The translations under genes and the position numbers were made by a program. Source: a bacterium (GTDB lineage Bacteria > Actinomycetota > Acidimicrobiia > Spongiisociales > JAENVV01). Taken from it: a DNA stretch of 64,000 nt. Below are positions 24,639-32,976 of this stretch, piece after piece. Location: contig JAHEDI010000005.1 in NCBI GenBank assembly GCA_024641305.1, positions 1 through 64,000 on the forward strand, in the 5' to 3' direction. The notes under the pieces are model-generated. The model saw only the letters and a program-made list of their open reading frames with translations. It searched no databases and had not been told where the DNA came from. Numbering within the stretch: position 1 is the first letter of the stretch; every line of letters starts with the position of its first letter.

Positions 24639-26096
24639 ATGAACGGAGAAGCATCACGTGCCACGGCTGCGCGCCGCCCATCCCGATCGTGGCTCGTCGT
24701 CGCAATCATCCTGGCGACCGCCTCTCTCGCGTCAATCCTCGGTGCGCTCACCATCAACACCGATGCCCAACGCCCGATCGGTGAGGGTGAATTGTTCTTG
24801 CAGGACGGACAGCAGGTCGCAGCGAGGCTGGGAACCGTTGACATCGTCACCGATGACCTCCGACGCCTGCGCAACGACCTGACGATCGAAGCCGTCAGCC
24901 TGGTCGAATCTGACGGCGAGATAATCATGTCAACCTCGCCCAGCCTGATCGGTCACACCCCGTCAAGTCCGTTGATGGTCGGATTCGCCGACGGAGGCAG
25001 ATTCGGAGCAATCGCCGTACCAATCGACGTACCGATCACGGTGGACGGCGTGGCCGAATGGGAACCAGGCGACATTGTCTACGAAGTCATTCAGCCACTC
25101 GGCGGCGGCCGAGCGATCCTCCTGACGTACGACATCTCTGAGCTCCTGGCTCGCCGGAGCACCTCAGGCGGGGTACCCATATTGGCACTCCAGTTGGGTG
25201 GCGTAGCCGCGTTTCTACTCGTTGCGGCGACCCTCCTCCTCGTCGCTCGCAGCCGGGTAGCCAGGACACTTGGGGAGTTGGCGCTTCAATCCGAATATCT
25301 CCGTCGCGAGTCCGAAGTACTCACCGAACACAATCGCGAACTCGAAGCGGCCCGTACACGCGCCGAGCACGCCTACGAACTGGCCGAAGAAAAGAATCGG
25401 ATCCGATCAGAGTTTGTCCTTATGATCAACCATGAGTTGCGAACCCCGCTCACTGGAGTGGTCACCGGCGCCGAACTCCTTCGATCTAGCGGGGCCATCT
25501 CTGACGAAGTGTGGCTTGAGATCCTCGACGATGTCCTCAACGACGGGCGACGGCTTTCGGAAATGATCGACCAAATCCTTGCCGTGGCGCGCATCGAAAA
25601 CGGGGCTTTGTTCTTCGCCTTGCACGACGTCGAGATGGTGGACGTCGTGGACCGCCTGGAGCTGACACGACCGAGGTTCGACATTCCGGATCGCGGCGCG
25701 CTCAACGATATGGTCCTCCGAACCGACCCGACGAGCCTCGTGAGTCTCATCCAATCACTGACTGACAACGCGTTCACTCACGGCGCCAAGAACGTCGGCG
25801 TAACCACATCGGTCGACCTACCGTTCCAACCGATGCTTGAGGTGGGACTTCGCCCCGAGAGTCCCGTCTACGTCTTGATTCACGACGATGGGCCCGGCAT
25901 CGATATCGGATTCTTACCGAGAGCCTTCGAGAAGTTCGAGAAGCAAAGCAGAAGCTCGGGGACCGGCCTGGGTCTTTACATCGCAAGGCTCATGACCGAC
26001 GCGTTGTCTGGCTCGATTCTCATCACCACCTCAGAGCACGGCACGACCGTGGCGGTCGCCCTCCCCGCCGGCCAGCCAAAGGAGGTCGCCGCATGA
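24639..26096 (+). CDS. Membrane sensor histidine kinase
   Basis: 485 residues from ATG 24639; the frame is open upstream into tdh, but transmembrane helix 1 (WLVVAIILATASLASILGAL) then lies at a normal 17-37. An extracytoplasmic sensor domain of about 140 residues and helix 2 (GGVAAFLLVAATLLLVA) follow, then a coiled coil, HisKA with the phospho-acceptor in MINHELRTPLTG, and HATPase with DNAFTHG (N box), DDGPGID (G1) and GTGLGLYIA (G2). No response regulator gene is adjacent. Its stop overlaps the cupredoxin-like lipoprotein gene by four bases, suggesting that the lipoprotein assists sensing. Confidence 0.88.
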   Translation: MNGEASRATAARRPSRSWLVVAIILATASLASILGALTINTDAQRPIGEGELFLQDGQQVAARLGTVDIVTDDLRRLRNDLTIEAVSLVESDGEIIMSTSPSLIGHTPSSPLMVGFADGGRFGAIAVPIDVPITVDGVAEWEPGDIVYEVIQPLGGGRAILLTYDISELLARRSTSGGVPILALQLGGVAAFLLVAATLLLVARSRVARTLGELALQSEYLRRESEVLTEHNRELEAARTRAEHAYELAEEKNRIRSEFVLMINHELRTPLTGVVTGAELLRSSGAISDEVWLEILDDVLNDGRRLSEMIDQILAVARIENGALFFALHDVEMVDVVDRLELTRPRFDIPDRGALNDMVLRTDPTSLVSLIQSLTDNAFTHGAKNVGVTTSVDLPFQPMLEVGLRPESPVYVLIHDDGPGIDIGFLPRAFEKFEKQSRSSGTGLGLYIARLMTDALSGSILITTSEHGTTVAVALPAGQPKEVAA

Positions 26097-26482
26097 CCGG
26101 CCGCATGACCAGTTGGTTCATCCTTCCGCTCCTCTTGCTCGGAGCTTGCCGCAGCGCCACCCCGGCGCAAGGAGCGCCCACGGTCGACCTCACCGAGTTC
26201 TCCATCATGGCCCTCGGGACATTCGACGCCGGTCCCAACGCAATCACCATCCACAATGACGGTCAGTTCGGCCACACATTGGTCATTGCCGACAAAGACG
26301 GTACGGTCATCGACGTGACCGGTGTCATCGCGCCAGGCGAATCCTCGGTCTATTCCGTAAACCTCAACCCAGGGACCTACGAGCTCAGCTGTCGGATCGT
26401 CATCCAAACCGGCGAAGGCCAGCTCATTGATCACTATCAAGAGGGCATGCTCACCGCCGTCGAAGTCGGTGCGAGCTCATGA
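26093..26482 (+). CDS. Cupredoxin-like lipoprotein
   Basis: 129 residues starting at an ATG that overlaps the kinase stop. The signal peptide ends in lipobox LLGAC, Cys near 19. The mature domain of about 105 residues is beta-rich and ends with a pattern fitting a type I copper site: His in GQFGHTLVI, Cys in GTYELSCRIV, then His in LIDHYQEGM and its Met. This H...C...H...M order is that of cupredoxins, but I cannot confirm the fold. Copper binding, or copper sensing together with the kinase, is inference. Confidence 0.65.
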   Translation: MTGRMTSWFILPLLLLGACRSATPAQGAPTVDLTEFSIMALGTFDAGPNAITIHNDGQFGHTLVIADKDGTVIDVTGVIAPGESSVYSVNLNPGTYELSCRIVIQTGEGQLIDHYQEGMLTAVEVGASS

Positions 26483-26500
26483 CGGGTCAGGGCCGCTCCT

Positions 26501-27085
26501 TCAGACGAGGGTGATGTCTGCCCGCCGCAGAGCCTCGGCCGCTTCAGAGCCGTCGTCTGGTTCAAGATTCACCGCGGCTGTCAGATGGAGCGGGACCGAC
26601 GTATGCCATCCCTCCGCTCTGGAGTCCAACGCCGTGGACCTGACGCAATAATCAAGCGCCAGACCGACCACCACCACCCGCTGGATCTCCCGCTGGTGCA
26701 AGAGTTTCGCCAGCCCCGTTTGCGTCACATCTCCCGTGATCGGATCACGCATCGTGAAACCGGAGTATCCGTCCTCACCGTTGGTCCCCTTGCGGACCGT
26801 GGATCCCGCCACGATCAACCGGGGATGGAACTCGGCTCCCCAGGTGTCGGCAACGCAGTGGACCGGCCACCTGCCACCATCTTTGGCGAAATGGGGGGTT
26901 GCTTTCGGATGCCAGTCCTGAGTGTAAACCACCAACGCACCTCCGGCGGCGGCCCGGATGATCTCGCCGTTGATGGCGCCGACTAGTGCCTCTCCACCGA
27001 CCACCGACAAACTTCCCGCCGGATCGGCGAAATCGTTCTGCATATCGACGACGATCAGGGCCGTCTTTTCGCCGAAGGTTGTCAT
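26501..27085 (-). CDS. pncA: Nicotinamidase
   Basis: A 194-residue isochorismatase-fold amidohydrolase. The catalytic Asp is in ALIVVDMQNDFADPAGSL, the metal ligands in YTQDWHPKATPHF, the catalytic Lys in TVRKGTNGEDGYSGF and the nucleophile in VGLALDYCVRSTALD, the standard PncA set. It hydrolyses nicotinamide to nicotinate. It is transcribed divergently from pncB, 31 bases between starts, so salvage of nicotinamide to NAD precursors is encoded as one locus. The ribosome site is weak. Confidence 0.93.
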   Translation of the reverse strand: MTTFGEKTALIVVDMQNDFADPAGSLSVVGGEALVGAINGEIIRAAAGGALVVYTQDWHPKATPHFAKDGGRWPVHCVADTWGAEFHPRLIVAGSTVRKGTNGEDGYSGFTMRDPITGDVTQTGLAKLLHQREIQRVVVVGLALDYCVRSTALDSRAEGWHTSVPLHLTAAVNLEPDDGSEAAEALRRADITLV

Positions 27086-27103
27086 GGGCCGATCCTACGT
27101 CAG

Positions 27104-27109
27104 TAGCAT
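27104..27109 (+). promoter_or_regulatory. -10 box, leaderless-type (pncB)
   Basis: TAGCAT lies 7 bases before the GTG at 27117. TTGTCA at 27079-27084 is a good -35 with a long 19-base spacer and overlaps the pncA start codon. Confidence 0.5.
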
Positions 27110-27116
27110 TGCCACC

Positions 27117-28652
27117 GTGCTTGCCGACGGCTTCCTTTTCACCGATCACTACCAGTTGACGATGGCTCAGTTGTATTTCCACATGGGCCTGCACGAACGC
27201 CGGTCCCAGTTCGACTATTTCTTCCGGGCATACCCCAATTACGGCACCCATCAAGCGGGATATGCGATCTCGGCGGGCCTGGGACCGCTGCTCGATTGGA
27301 TGGCCGACACCAGGGTTGGCCGCGCCGAAGTCGCCGCCCTAAGAGCCTTGCAAACCTCGACTGGTCAACCTGAGTTCCGGTCTGACTTCGTTGAATGGCT
27401 CGCTGATTGCGGTTCGTTCGGCGCCGTCTCGCTGTGGGCGGTTCCGGAGGGTCGGGTGGTTCACCCCAACACCCCTCTGGCAGTCGTAGAGGCTCCACTC
27501 GCCATCGCCCAGATCCTCGAGACCCCGCTCCTCAATCAACTCAACTTTGCCTCATTGATTGCCACCAAGGCATCACGCGTCGTCGAGGCGGCCAGCGGTG
27601 GGTCGGTTTTGGAATTCGGGATGAGAAGGGCACCGGCCTGGGGAGCAAATACTGCCTCACGGGCCTCGCTCATCGGTGGCGCTGAAGCTTCATCGAACGT
27701 CGGCGTGAGTTTGGACCTCGGATATCCGTCGCGCGGAACCCACGCCCACTCCATGGTACAAGTGTTCATGGCAGTGGCCGGCGGTGAGCTTGAAGCGTTC
27801 CGGGCCTACGCCGACCTCTATCCCGACGACACGACCCTCCTCGTTGACACCGTCGACACGCTGGAATCGGGCGTCCCGAACGCCATCCGGGTGTTCGAAG
27901 AGCTGCGGTCGAAGGGCCATGAACCAAAAGGCATTCGCCTCGACTCTGGCGACCTCGCCCATCTCTCGGTTCGTTCTGCCCGAATGCTGAACGTGGCCGG
28001 CTTCGAAGATGTACGCATTGTGCTGTCGAGCCAACTCGATGAGCTGACGATCTGGCAGATCCGAAACCAGATTCTCGAGGAGGCGGCGAGATATGACGTC
28101 GATCCGGGCCGGGTACTCAGTCGACTCGTCTACGGCGTCGGCGCCAGGATGGTGACGTCGGAAGGTGATTCGAGCTTTGACGGCGTATATAAGACCGTCG
28201 CGGTCGAGGATGACGCCGGAGACTGGCAGCCAGCCATCAAGATCTCGGACTCTCCCGCCAAAGTTCAGAATCCGGGTCGCAAGCGCCTGTGGCGTATCTA
28301 CGACCGGCGCGGCGTCGCCACCGCCGATTTGGTATCGCTCAACGGCGAGCAGGTCACCACTCCGGTGAATCTCATCCATCCAACCCAACCCGGCGTAAGC
28401 CGCATCCTTACCGAGCCTGAGGTGAGTCGCATCGAACCACTTCTGGTTCACGTCCTTGACAACGGAAAGCGCTCGGCGGACCTGGGTGGCATCGAGCAGG
28501 CCAGGGCCAGGAGATCCGCCGACCTACAGCAGCTCGATCCTGGCGTGCGACGCCTCGTCAATCCGCACACCTACCACGTATCCCTCACGCCACAATTGTC
28601 AGAACTAAAAGCCTCAATGGTCCGATCTTTTCGAAGTTCGATCCCCTCCTAG
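27117..28652 (+). CDS. pncB: Nicotinate phosphoribosyltransferase
   Basis: 511 residues from the GTG at 27117, which fits both the family start (LADGFLFTDHYQLTMAQLYF) and the TAGCAT promoter; the longer frame would overlap pncA. Conserved are FEFG-like LEFGMRRAP, SNVGVSLDLGYPSRGTHAHSMVQVF (with the phosphorylated His) and the PRPP region IRLDSGDLAHLS. It converts nicotinate, PRPP and ATP to nicotinate mononucleotide, the first step of the Preiss-Handler route to NAD. Its stop overlaps the tail of the opposite-strand gene. Confidence 0.93.
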   Translation: MLADGFLFTDHYQLTMAQLYFHMGLHERRSQFDYFFRAYPNYGTHQAGYAISAGLGPLLDWMADTRVGRAEVAALRALQTSTGQPEFRSDFVEWLADCGSFGAVSLWAVPEGRVVHPNTPLAVVEAPLAIAQILETPLLNQLNFASLIATKASRVVEAASGGSVLEFGMRRAPAWGANTASRASLIGGAEASSNVGVSLDLGYPSRGTHAHSMVQVFMAVAGGELEAFRAYADLYPDDTTLLVDTVDTLESGVPNAIRVFEELRSKGHEPKGIRLDSGDLAHLSVRSARMLNVAGFEDVRIVLSSQLDELTIWQIRNQILEEAARYDVDPGRVLSRLVYGVGARMVTSEGDSSFDGVYKTVAVEDDAGDWQPAIKISDSPAKVQNPGRKRLWRIYDRRGVATADLVSLNGEQVTTPVNLIHPTQPGVSRILTEPEVSRIEPLLVHVLDNGKRSADLGGIEQARARRSADLQQLDPGVRRLVNPHTYHVSLTPQLSELKASMVRSFRSSIPS

Positions 28653-28957
28653 GCGGGCGACTCGCCTTCCAACCATTCCAGGTAATCGGCTCGATCGGCT
28701 GCTATCACCTCGGGCGGAGCAGGTCCCGAGCACCCGGACTGGCGAAGATATTCGGCGGCGGCGAGAACGTCCCGCCAATCCTTCCGGGCTTCATCCATCC
28801 ATGCCGACAAGCGGTCCCCGTCGCCCTCCGACAGCTTGACCAGCGCCAGTTGGACCCGGACTCCGTCATGCTCATCTCGCAACCCCATCACGGCATCTTG
28901 TTCGTCGACTGGGAACATCGCCTGCACCTTTTTCACAAGTACGTTCCGATCGGTCAC
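28649..28957 (-). CDS. Hypothetical acidic protein (102 aa)
   Basis: 102 residues from a GTG. The sequence is charged and helical, with VKLSEGDGDRLSAWMDEARKDWRDVLAAAEYLRQSG in the middle and an acidic end. It has no signal peptide and no recognised domain, though the shape resembles short conserved proteins of unknown function in actinobacteria. It lies opposite in strand between pncB and the molybdenum hydroxylase genes and converges on pncB with a 4-base overlap. Confidence 0.55.
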   Translation of the reverse strand: MTDRNVLVKKVQAMFPVDEQDAVMGLRDEHDGVRVQLALVKLSEGDGDRLSAWMDEARKDWRDVLAAAEYLRQSGCSGPAPPEVIAADRADYLEWLEGESPA

Positions 28958-29080
28958 CCCTTCATTGTCGCGTCAAATGTCGTTCGCCGTCTCGGAGCCA
29001 GGTGGATCTCTTCAATCGGGCGTACCGGATCCCAACCTCGGAGAGTCGGGCTTTCTAACATGCCCAGAGGAGGCGCCTGT

Positions 29081-29950
29081 ATGAGGTCTTTTGAATATCT
29101 GGCACCGAGTTCGCTAAACGAACTCCTTGAAGTCATGGGAGATCGGGCCCCCAACTTCAAACTGCTCGCCGGCGGAACGGATCTACTGGTCGACCTTAAA
29201 CATGGACCGAGCGGACCCAAACTGGTCATGGATCTCGGCGCCGTGCCCGAGTTGAAAGGTATCGAAGAAACCCCGCTCGGTTTGCGCATCGGAGCCATGG
29301 TCACCCATTCACAAATCCAACAGTCGGCGTTGATTGCCGAACACGCACCGGCAATGATGGCGGCCGCCGCGACCATTGGGGCGGTGCAAACCCGCAACAT
29401 GGGAACGATTGGTGGAAACTTGGTGACGTGCGTGCCTTCACTCGACAGCGGCCCGGTTTTGGTCGCCCTCGACGCACAGGTAACCGTGGCCGGTGTACAT
29501 GGTCGCCGAGTGCTAGCGATCACCGAGTTCTTCGTTGGGCCCCGCCAAACGGCACTGGCGCCGGACGAATTACTCGTCGACATTCTCATTCCGACAGCCA
29601 TGTTGGGGCGGGCGACTGCGTTTCGAAAGTTCGGTCTCCGAAAAGGTCAAGCGCTTGCGCTGGTAAACGCGGCCGCCAGCATCGCCGTGGATAATGATCG
29701 CATCGTCGAAGCCCGGATTGCGCTGGGAGCGGTCGCCCCGACCGTCATCCGGGCAACGGACGGCGAACGAGTCATAACCGGTAGGTCCACCGATGATGTG
29801 GGCGCCCTCCGAGAAGCTGCTGCAGTTGCGGTCACCGAAACAAGACCCATAGACGATTTTCGAGCTTCGGCCGCCTACCGGCGCGAACTGGTCGCCGTGG
29901 GCACCTACCGGGTACTTGAAGAGGCCCTGGCCTTGGCGACTAGGTCATGA
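29081..29950 (+). CDS. Molybdenum hydroxylase, FAD-binding subunit
   Basis: 289 residues from the ATG at 29081, which has GAGGAGG eight bases upstream. It belongs to the CoxM/XdhB FAD-binding family: MRSFEYLAPSSLNELLEVM start, FAD pyrophosphate loops LLAGGTDLLVDLK and MGTIGGNLVTCVPSLD, and a C-terminal CO_deh_flav_C domain. It passes electrons from the FeS subunit through FAD to NAD or another acceptor. It is the first of four adjacent subunit genes. About 31 kDa, near the size of the FAD subunit of nicotinate dehydrogenase. Confidence 0.9.
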   Translation: MRSFEYLAPSSLNELLEVMGDRAPNFKLLAGGTDLLVDLKHGPSGPKLVMDLGAVPELKGIEETPLGLRIGAMVTHSQIQQSALIAEHAPAMMAAAATIGAVQTRNMGTIGGNLVTCVPSLDSGPVLVALDAQVTVAGVHGRRVLAITEFFVGPRQTALAPDELLVDILIPTAMLGRATAFRKFGLRKGQALALVNAAASIAVDNDRIVEARIALGAVAPTVIRATDGERVITGRSTDDVGALREAAAVAVTETRPIDDFRASAAYRRELVAVGTYRVLEEALALATRS

Positions 29951-29960
29951 AAGGAACCGT

Positions 29961-30464
29961 GTGCACCAGGTCGAAATGATGGTCAACGGACAGGTCAGGC
30001 GAGCCGAAGTACCGGCCGAGACCACCCTGCTGTCGGTCCTGCGGGAAACCTGGGGCCTGACCGGGTCCAAGCTGGGCTGCGACGTCGGAGACTGCGGAGC
30101 CTGCACGGTATTGGTTGACGGTCTCAGCGTTAACGCGTGCCTCCTGCTGGCCGTCCAGGTCGACGGGCAGGAAGTCTTGACCATCGAAGGCATGGGCGGT
30201 TTTGACTATCTTCATCCGATTCAGGCTGCCTTTGAGCGTCTCTCGTCCATCCAGTGCGGCTTCTGCGCACCGGGTATCGTCATCTCGGCCAAGGCGCTCA
30301 TCGACAAGAATCCACACCCGACCGAGCAGGAAATACGCGAGGCCCTCGCCGGAAACCTCTGTCGTTGTACCGGCTATACAAAAATCATCGAAGGGATCGC
30401 CGAAGCCTGTCGGGCCCCGGCCATCACGGACGGGATCAGCGTGACAGAGAGCGGACATGTCTGA
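29961..30464 (+). CDS. Molybdenum hydroxylase, 2x[2Fe-2S] subunit
   Basis: 167 residues from GTG 29961 with AAAGGA just upstream. The plant-type [2Fe-2S] site is GCDVGDCGACTVLVDG, and the second cluster uses IQCGFCAPGIV and LCRCTGY. This is the CoxS/XdhC-like small subunit that relays electrons from the molybdenum centre to FAD. The start lies 11 bases after the FAD subunit stop, and the end overlaps the large subunit gene by 8 bases. Confidence 0.93.
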   Translation: MHQVEMMVNGQVRRAEVPAETTLLSVLRETWGLTGSKLGCDVGDCGACTVLVDGLSVNACLLLAVQVDGQEVLTIEGMGGFDYLHPIQAAFERLSSIQCGFCAPGIVISAKALIDKNPHPTEQEIREALAGNLCRCTGYTKIIEGIAEACRAPAITDGISVTESGHV

Positions 30465-31845
30465 AAAACCCACCAAAGAGAAGACTGCCGATCTCGGAGA
30501 CTTGCTAGCCGAACCCCGGGTCGGCCAATTACCGGCGGTTACTCGAGGCCCGATCCCGGTCGTCCAGGCTCTCACGGTCGGCGCCAATCAACAGACCCCG
30601 GCCGTCGGTCAGCGAGTCACCCGACTCGATATCCGAACCCACGTGACGGGTAGCACCCGATACATCGACGACCTCGCCTTCCCTGGCATGCTCCACGTGA
30701 AGATTCTGCGCAGCACCCAGGCCCATGCCCGGATTCTGTCCATTGACACAACGGCCGCCCGAGCCATGCCTGGAGTGGTAGCAACGCTTACCGGTGACGA
30801 GATTCCTGAGAATTCGTTCGGTTCGTCCTATCAGGATCAACCGGTCCTGGCCGTCGATCGGGTCCGTCATCAGGGTGACGGGCTCGTGGCCATTGCCGCC
30901 GAAACGGAGCAACAGGCGTCCGATGCATTGGCAGCCGTCAAGGTCACATACGAGCCACTTCCCGCTCTGTTCGACCCGCTCGAAGCCATCCGCCCCGACG
31001 CTCCAAAGATCCACCGAGACAACAACGTCTACGCCTCCAAGGTGATCATCAGAGGCGATGTCGAAAAGGGATTTGCCGAGAGCGACCAGATTTTTGAGCG
31101 TCGATACCGGACGCAGATGATCGAGCACGTCCCGATGGAGCCCTTTGCGGCCATTGCGCTTTGGGAGCCAGACGGACAACTTCACGTGTATTCAAGCAAC
31201 GGCCGGATCACCCTCGGTAGAGCCGACCTGGCCCGCACTCTACAAATGCCGATGAACCGGATCCGGGTGACCGCCACCTTCATCGGTGGGAACTTCGGCG
31301 GCAAGAACGAGATCAGGACCGAGCCGATCCTCGCCTTGCTGGCCAAGAAGACCCGCCAACCGGTCAAGGCAACCTTCAACCGGGAAGACGAGTTCATCGC
31401 CTCGACAACCAGGCACCCGATAATCATGGACTACAAAACCGGAGTCGCCGATGACGGACACCTGATCGCCCGGTCCGTACGATTGGTTCTGGACGGGGGC
31501 GCCTACGCATCGTGGAGCGAAACAACGGTTGGCAAGGCGGCGATTCTGGCCGCCGGACCGTATCGGATACCGAACGTTCATGTCGAAGGTCACGCCGTCT
31601 ACACCAACAAGACGGTCACCGGCGCCATGCGGGGATTCGGCGCTCCTCAAGTCGCCTTTGCATACGAGTCCCAGATGGATGAGATTGCCAACACGCTCGG
31701 CATGGACCCGCTGGCCATCAGGCTTCTCAACGGATTCAGCGAAGGATCGATCAGTCATACCGGGCAGGTACTCCAGGCCGTCGCCCTGGAGGAAACACTG
31801 CTCACCGCCGCCAAGCGCAGCGGGTGGATGGAGGAAGGCACATGA
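30457..31845 (+). CDS. Molybdenum hydroxylase, large Mo subunit (N-terminal half of CoxL/XdhA type)
   Basis: 462 residues, about 50 kDa. After a 50-residue lead come the Ald_Xan_dh_C a/b hammerhead domain (TGSTRYIDDLAFPGMLHVKILRS) and the first part of the Mo-binding domain: GNFGGKNEIRTEPILALLAKKT near residue 275, and MRGFGAPQVAFAYESQMDEIA near 390. The active-site loop is xanthine-dehydrogenase-like (MRGFGAPQ), not the AYRCSFR loop of CO dehydrogenase. It stops at LLTAAKRSGWMEEGT, exactly where single-chain relatives have a linker, and the following gene supplies the rest. Substrate is undetermined. Confidence 0.85.
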   Translation: MSEKPTKEKTADLGDLLAEPRVGQLPAVTRGPIPVVQALTVGANQQTPAVGQRVTRLDIRTHVTGSTRYIDDLAFPGMLHVKILRSTQAHARILSIDTTAARAMPGVVATLTGDEIPENSFGSSYQDQPVLAVDRVRHQGDGLVAIAAETEQQASDALAAVKVTYEPLPALFDPLEAIRPDAPKIHRDNNVYASKVIIRGDVEKGFAESDQIFERRYRTQMIEHVPMEPFAAIALWEPDGQLHVYSSNGRITLGRADLARTLQMPMNRIRVTATFIGGNFGGKNEIRTEPILALLAKKTRQPVKATFNREDEFIASTTRHPIIMDYKTGVADDGHLIARSVRLVLDGGAYASWSETTVGKAAILAAGPYRIPNVHVEGHAVYTNKTVTGAMRGFGAPQVAFAYESQMDEIANTLGMDPLAIRLLNGFSEGSISHTGQVLQAVALEETLLTAAKRSGWMEEGT

Positions 31846-32873
31846 AGCACGCCGGTCGAGGCATCGCATGCATGTGGTATCCGATCGGGTTTACGGTGGC
31901 GGCCAACCCGAGTTCGGCGGTCGTCAAGGTCAACGAAGACGGAACCGCCACCTTGTTGACGGGGACCGTTGAGGTCGGACAGGGATCACTGACCGTGCTC
32001 GGTCAGATCGTCGCCCAGGAACTCGGCATCTCTGCTGAAGACGTCCATGTCATTTCGGCCGATACCGACGTCACACCAATGGATACCGGCGCTATCGCCA
32101 GTCGCACCACCTTCGTGACCGGCAACGCGGTCAGACTGGCCGCCGCCGAAGCAAAGTCGATTCTTCTCGAGGTGGCCGCAGAGATGCTCGGCGTCGAGGT
32201 CAGAGAACTCGAAGCTGCCAACCACCAGATCCGGGTCAAGACGTTCCCGGAGAAACGGATATCGCTGGCCGACGTTGCAATGGGTGCGCAGATCGCCAGA
32301 GGCCGACCACCACTCGGGAGCGCGTCATTCAATCCCCCGACCGTCGCCATGGATCCCGAAACCGGTCAAGGCAAACCGTTCGCCGCCTACGTGTACGCGA
32401 CCCAGATAACCGATGTGGAAGTCGACGACGAAACCGGCGAGGTCGAGGTCCTCCATGTATACGCCGCCCACGACTCCGGCACTGCCATCAACCCCGCGCT
32501 CGTCGAAGGACAAGTCGAGGGCGGAATCGCCATGGGAATCGGCATGGCGCTATCCGAGGAGATCCTGTTCAATCCCGAGGGCCGCCAGATCAACCCGAAT
32601 TTGACCAACTATCTGATCCCGACCAGCCTCGACATGCCCCCGATCGACATCGACATCATTGAAAGCTACGACCCGGTCGGACCGTTTGGAGCCAAAGGGG
32701 TGGGCGAGCCCACTCTGGTGCCGACCGCTCCAGCCATCCTGAATGCGATTTATGATGCGGTTGGGGTACGCATCACCGATCTCCCCGCCACTGCCGAAAA
32801 AATCCTTATGGCGATCCGGAAAAAGGAACGATCCAACGTCAAAGGACTCGAACCCGGTGAGGGCGACACCTAA
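31842..32873 (+). CDS. Molybdenum hydroxylase, medium Mo subunit (C-terminal half)
   Basis: 343 residues, about 37 kDa, from the ATG overlapping the large-subunit stop (ATGA). It contains the rest of the Mo-binding domain: GRGIACMWYPIGF, GTVEVGQGSLTVLGQIVAQELGI (molybdopterin-binding), VYAAHDSGTAINPALVEGQVEGG and VGPFGAKGVGEPTLVPTAPAI, whose Glu in GVGEP is the catalytic base. The split into two intact frames at a natural linker with a coupling overlap argues for two real subunits, as in clostridial NdhL/NdhM, and against a recent frameshift. Confidence 0.85.
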   Translation: MKHAGRGIACMWYPIGFTVAANPSSAVVKVNEDGTATLLTGTVEVGQGSLTVLGQIVAQELGISAEDVHVISADTDVTPMDTGAIASRTTFVTGNAVRLAAAEAKSILLEVAAEMLGVEVRELEAANHQIRVKTFPEKRISLADVAMGAQIARGRPPLGSASFNPPTVAMDPETGQGKPFAAYVYATQITDVEVDDETGEVEVLHVYAAHDSGTAINPALVEGQVEGGIAMGIGMALSEEILFNPEGRQINPNLTNYLIPTSLDMPPIDIDIIESYDPVGPFGAKGVGEPTLVPTAPAILNAIYDAVGVRITDLPATAEKILMAIRKKERSNVKGLEPGEGDT

Positions 32874-32976
32874 CGGTTCCCTCGTCAGCTGCGGCTGCCC
32901 GTCAGGTCGTGTATCAGCGCTGAGACTCGGTCTGCAGGCTCCAAAACGACCAGGCGGGCTAGATCAACTCCCTCGC

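Noticed and set aside
30457-32873. Frameshift pseudogene of a single Mo subunit
   Set aside because: Both halves are motif-complete, meet at a natural linker and share an ATGA overlap, as in known two-gene enzymes.
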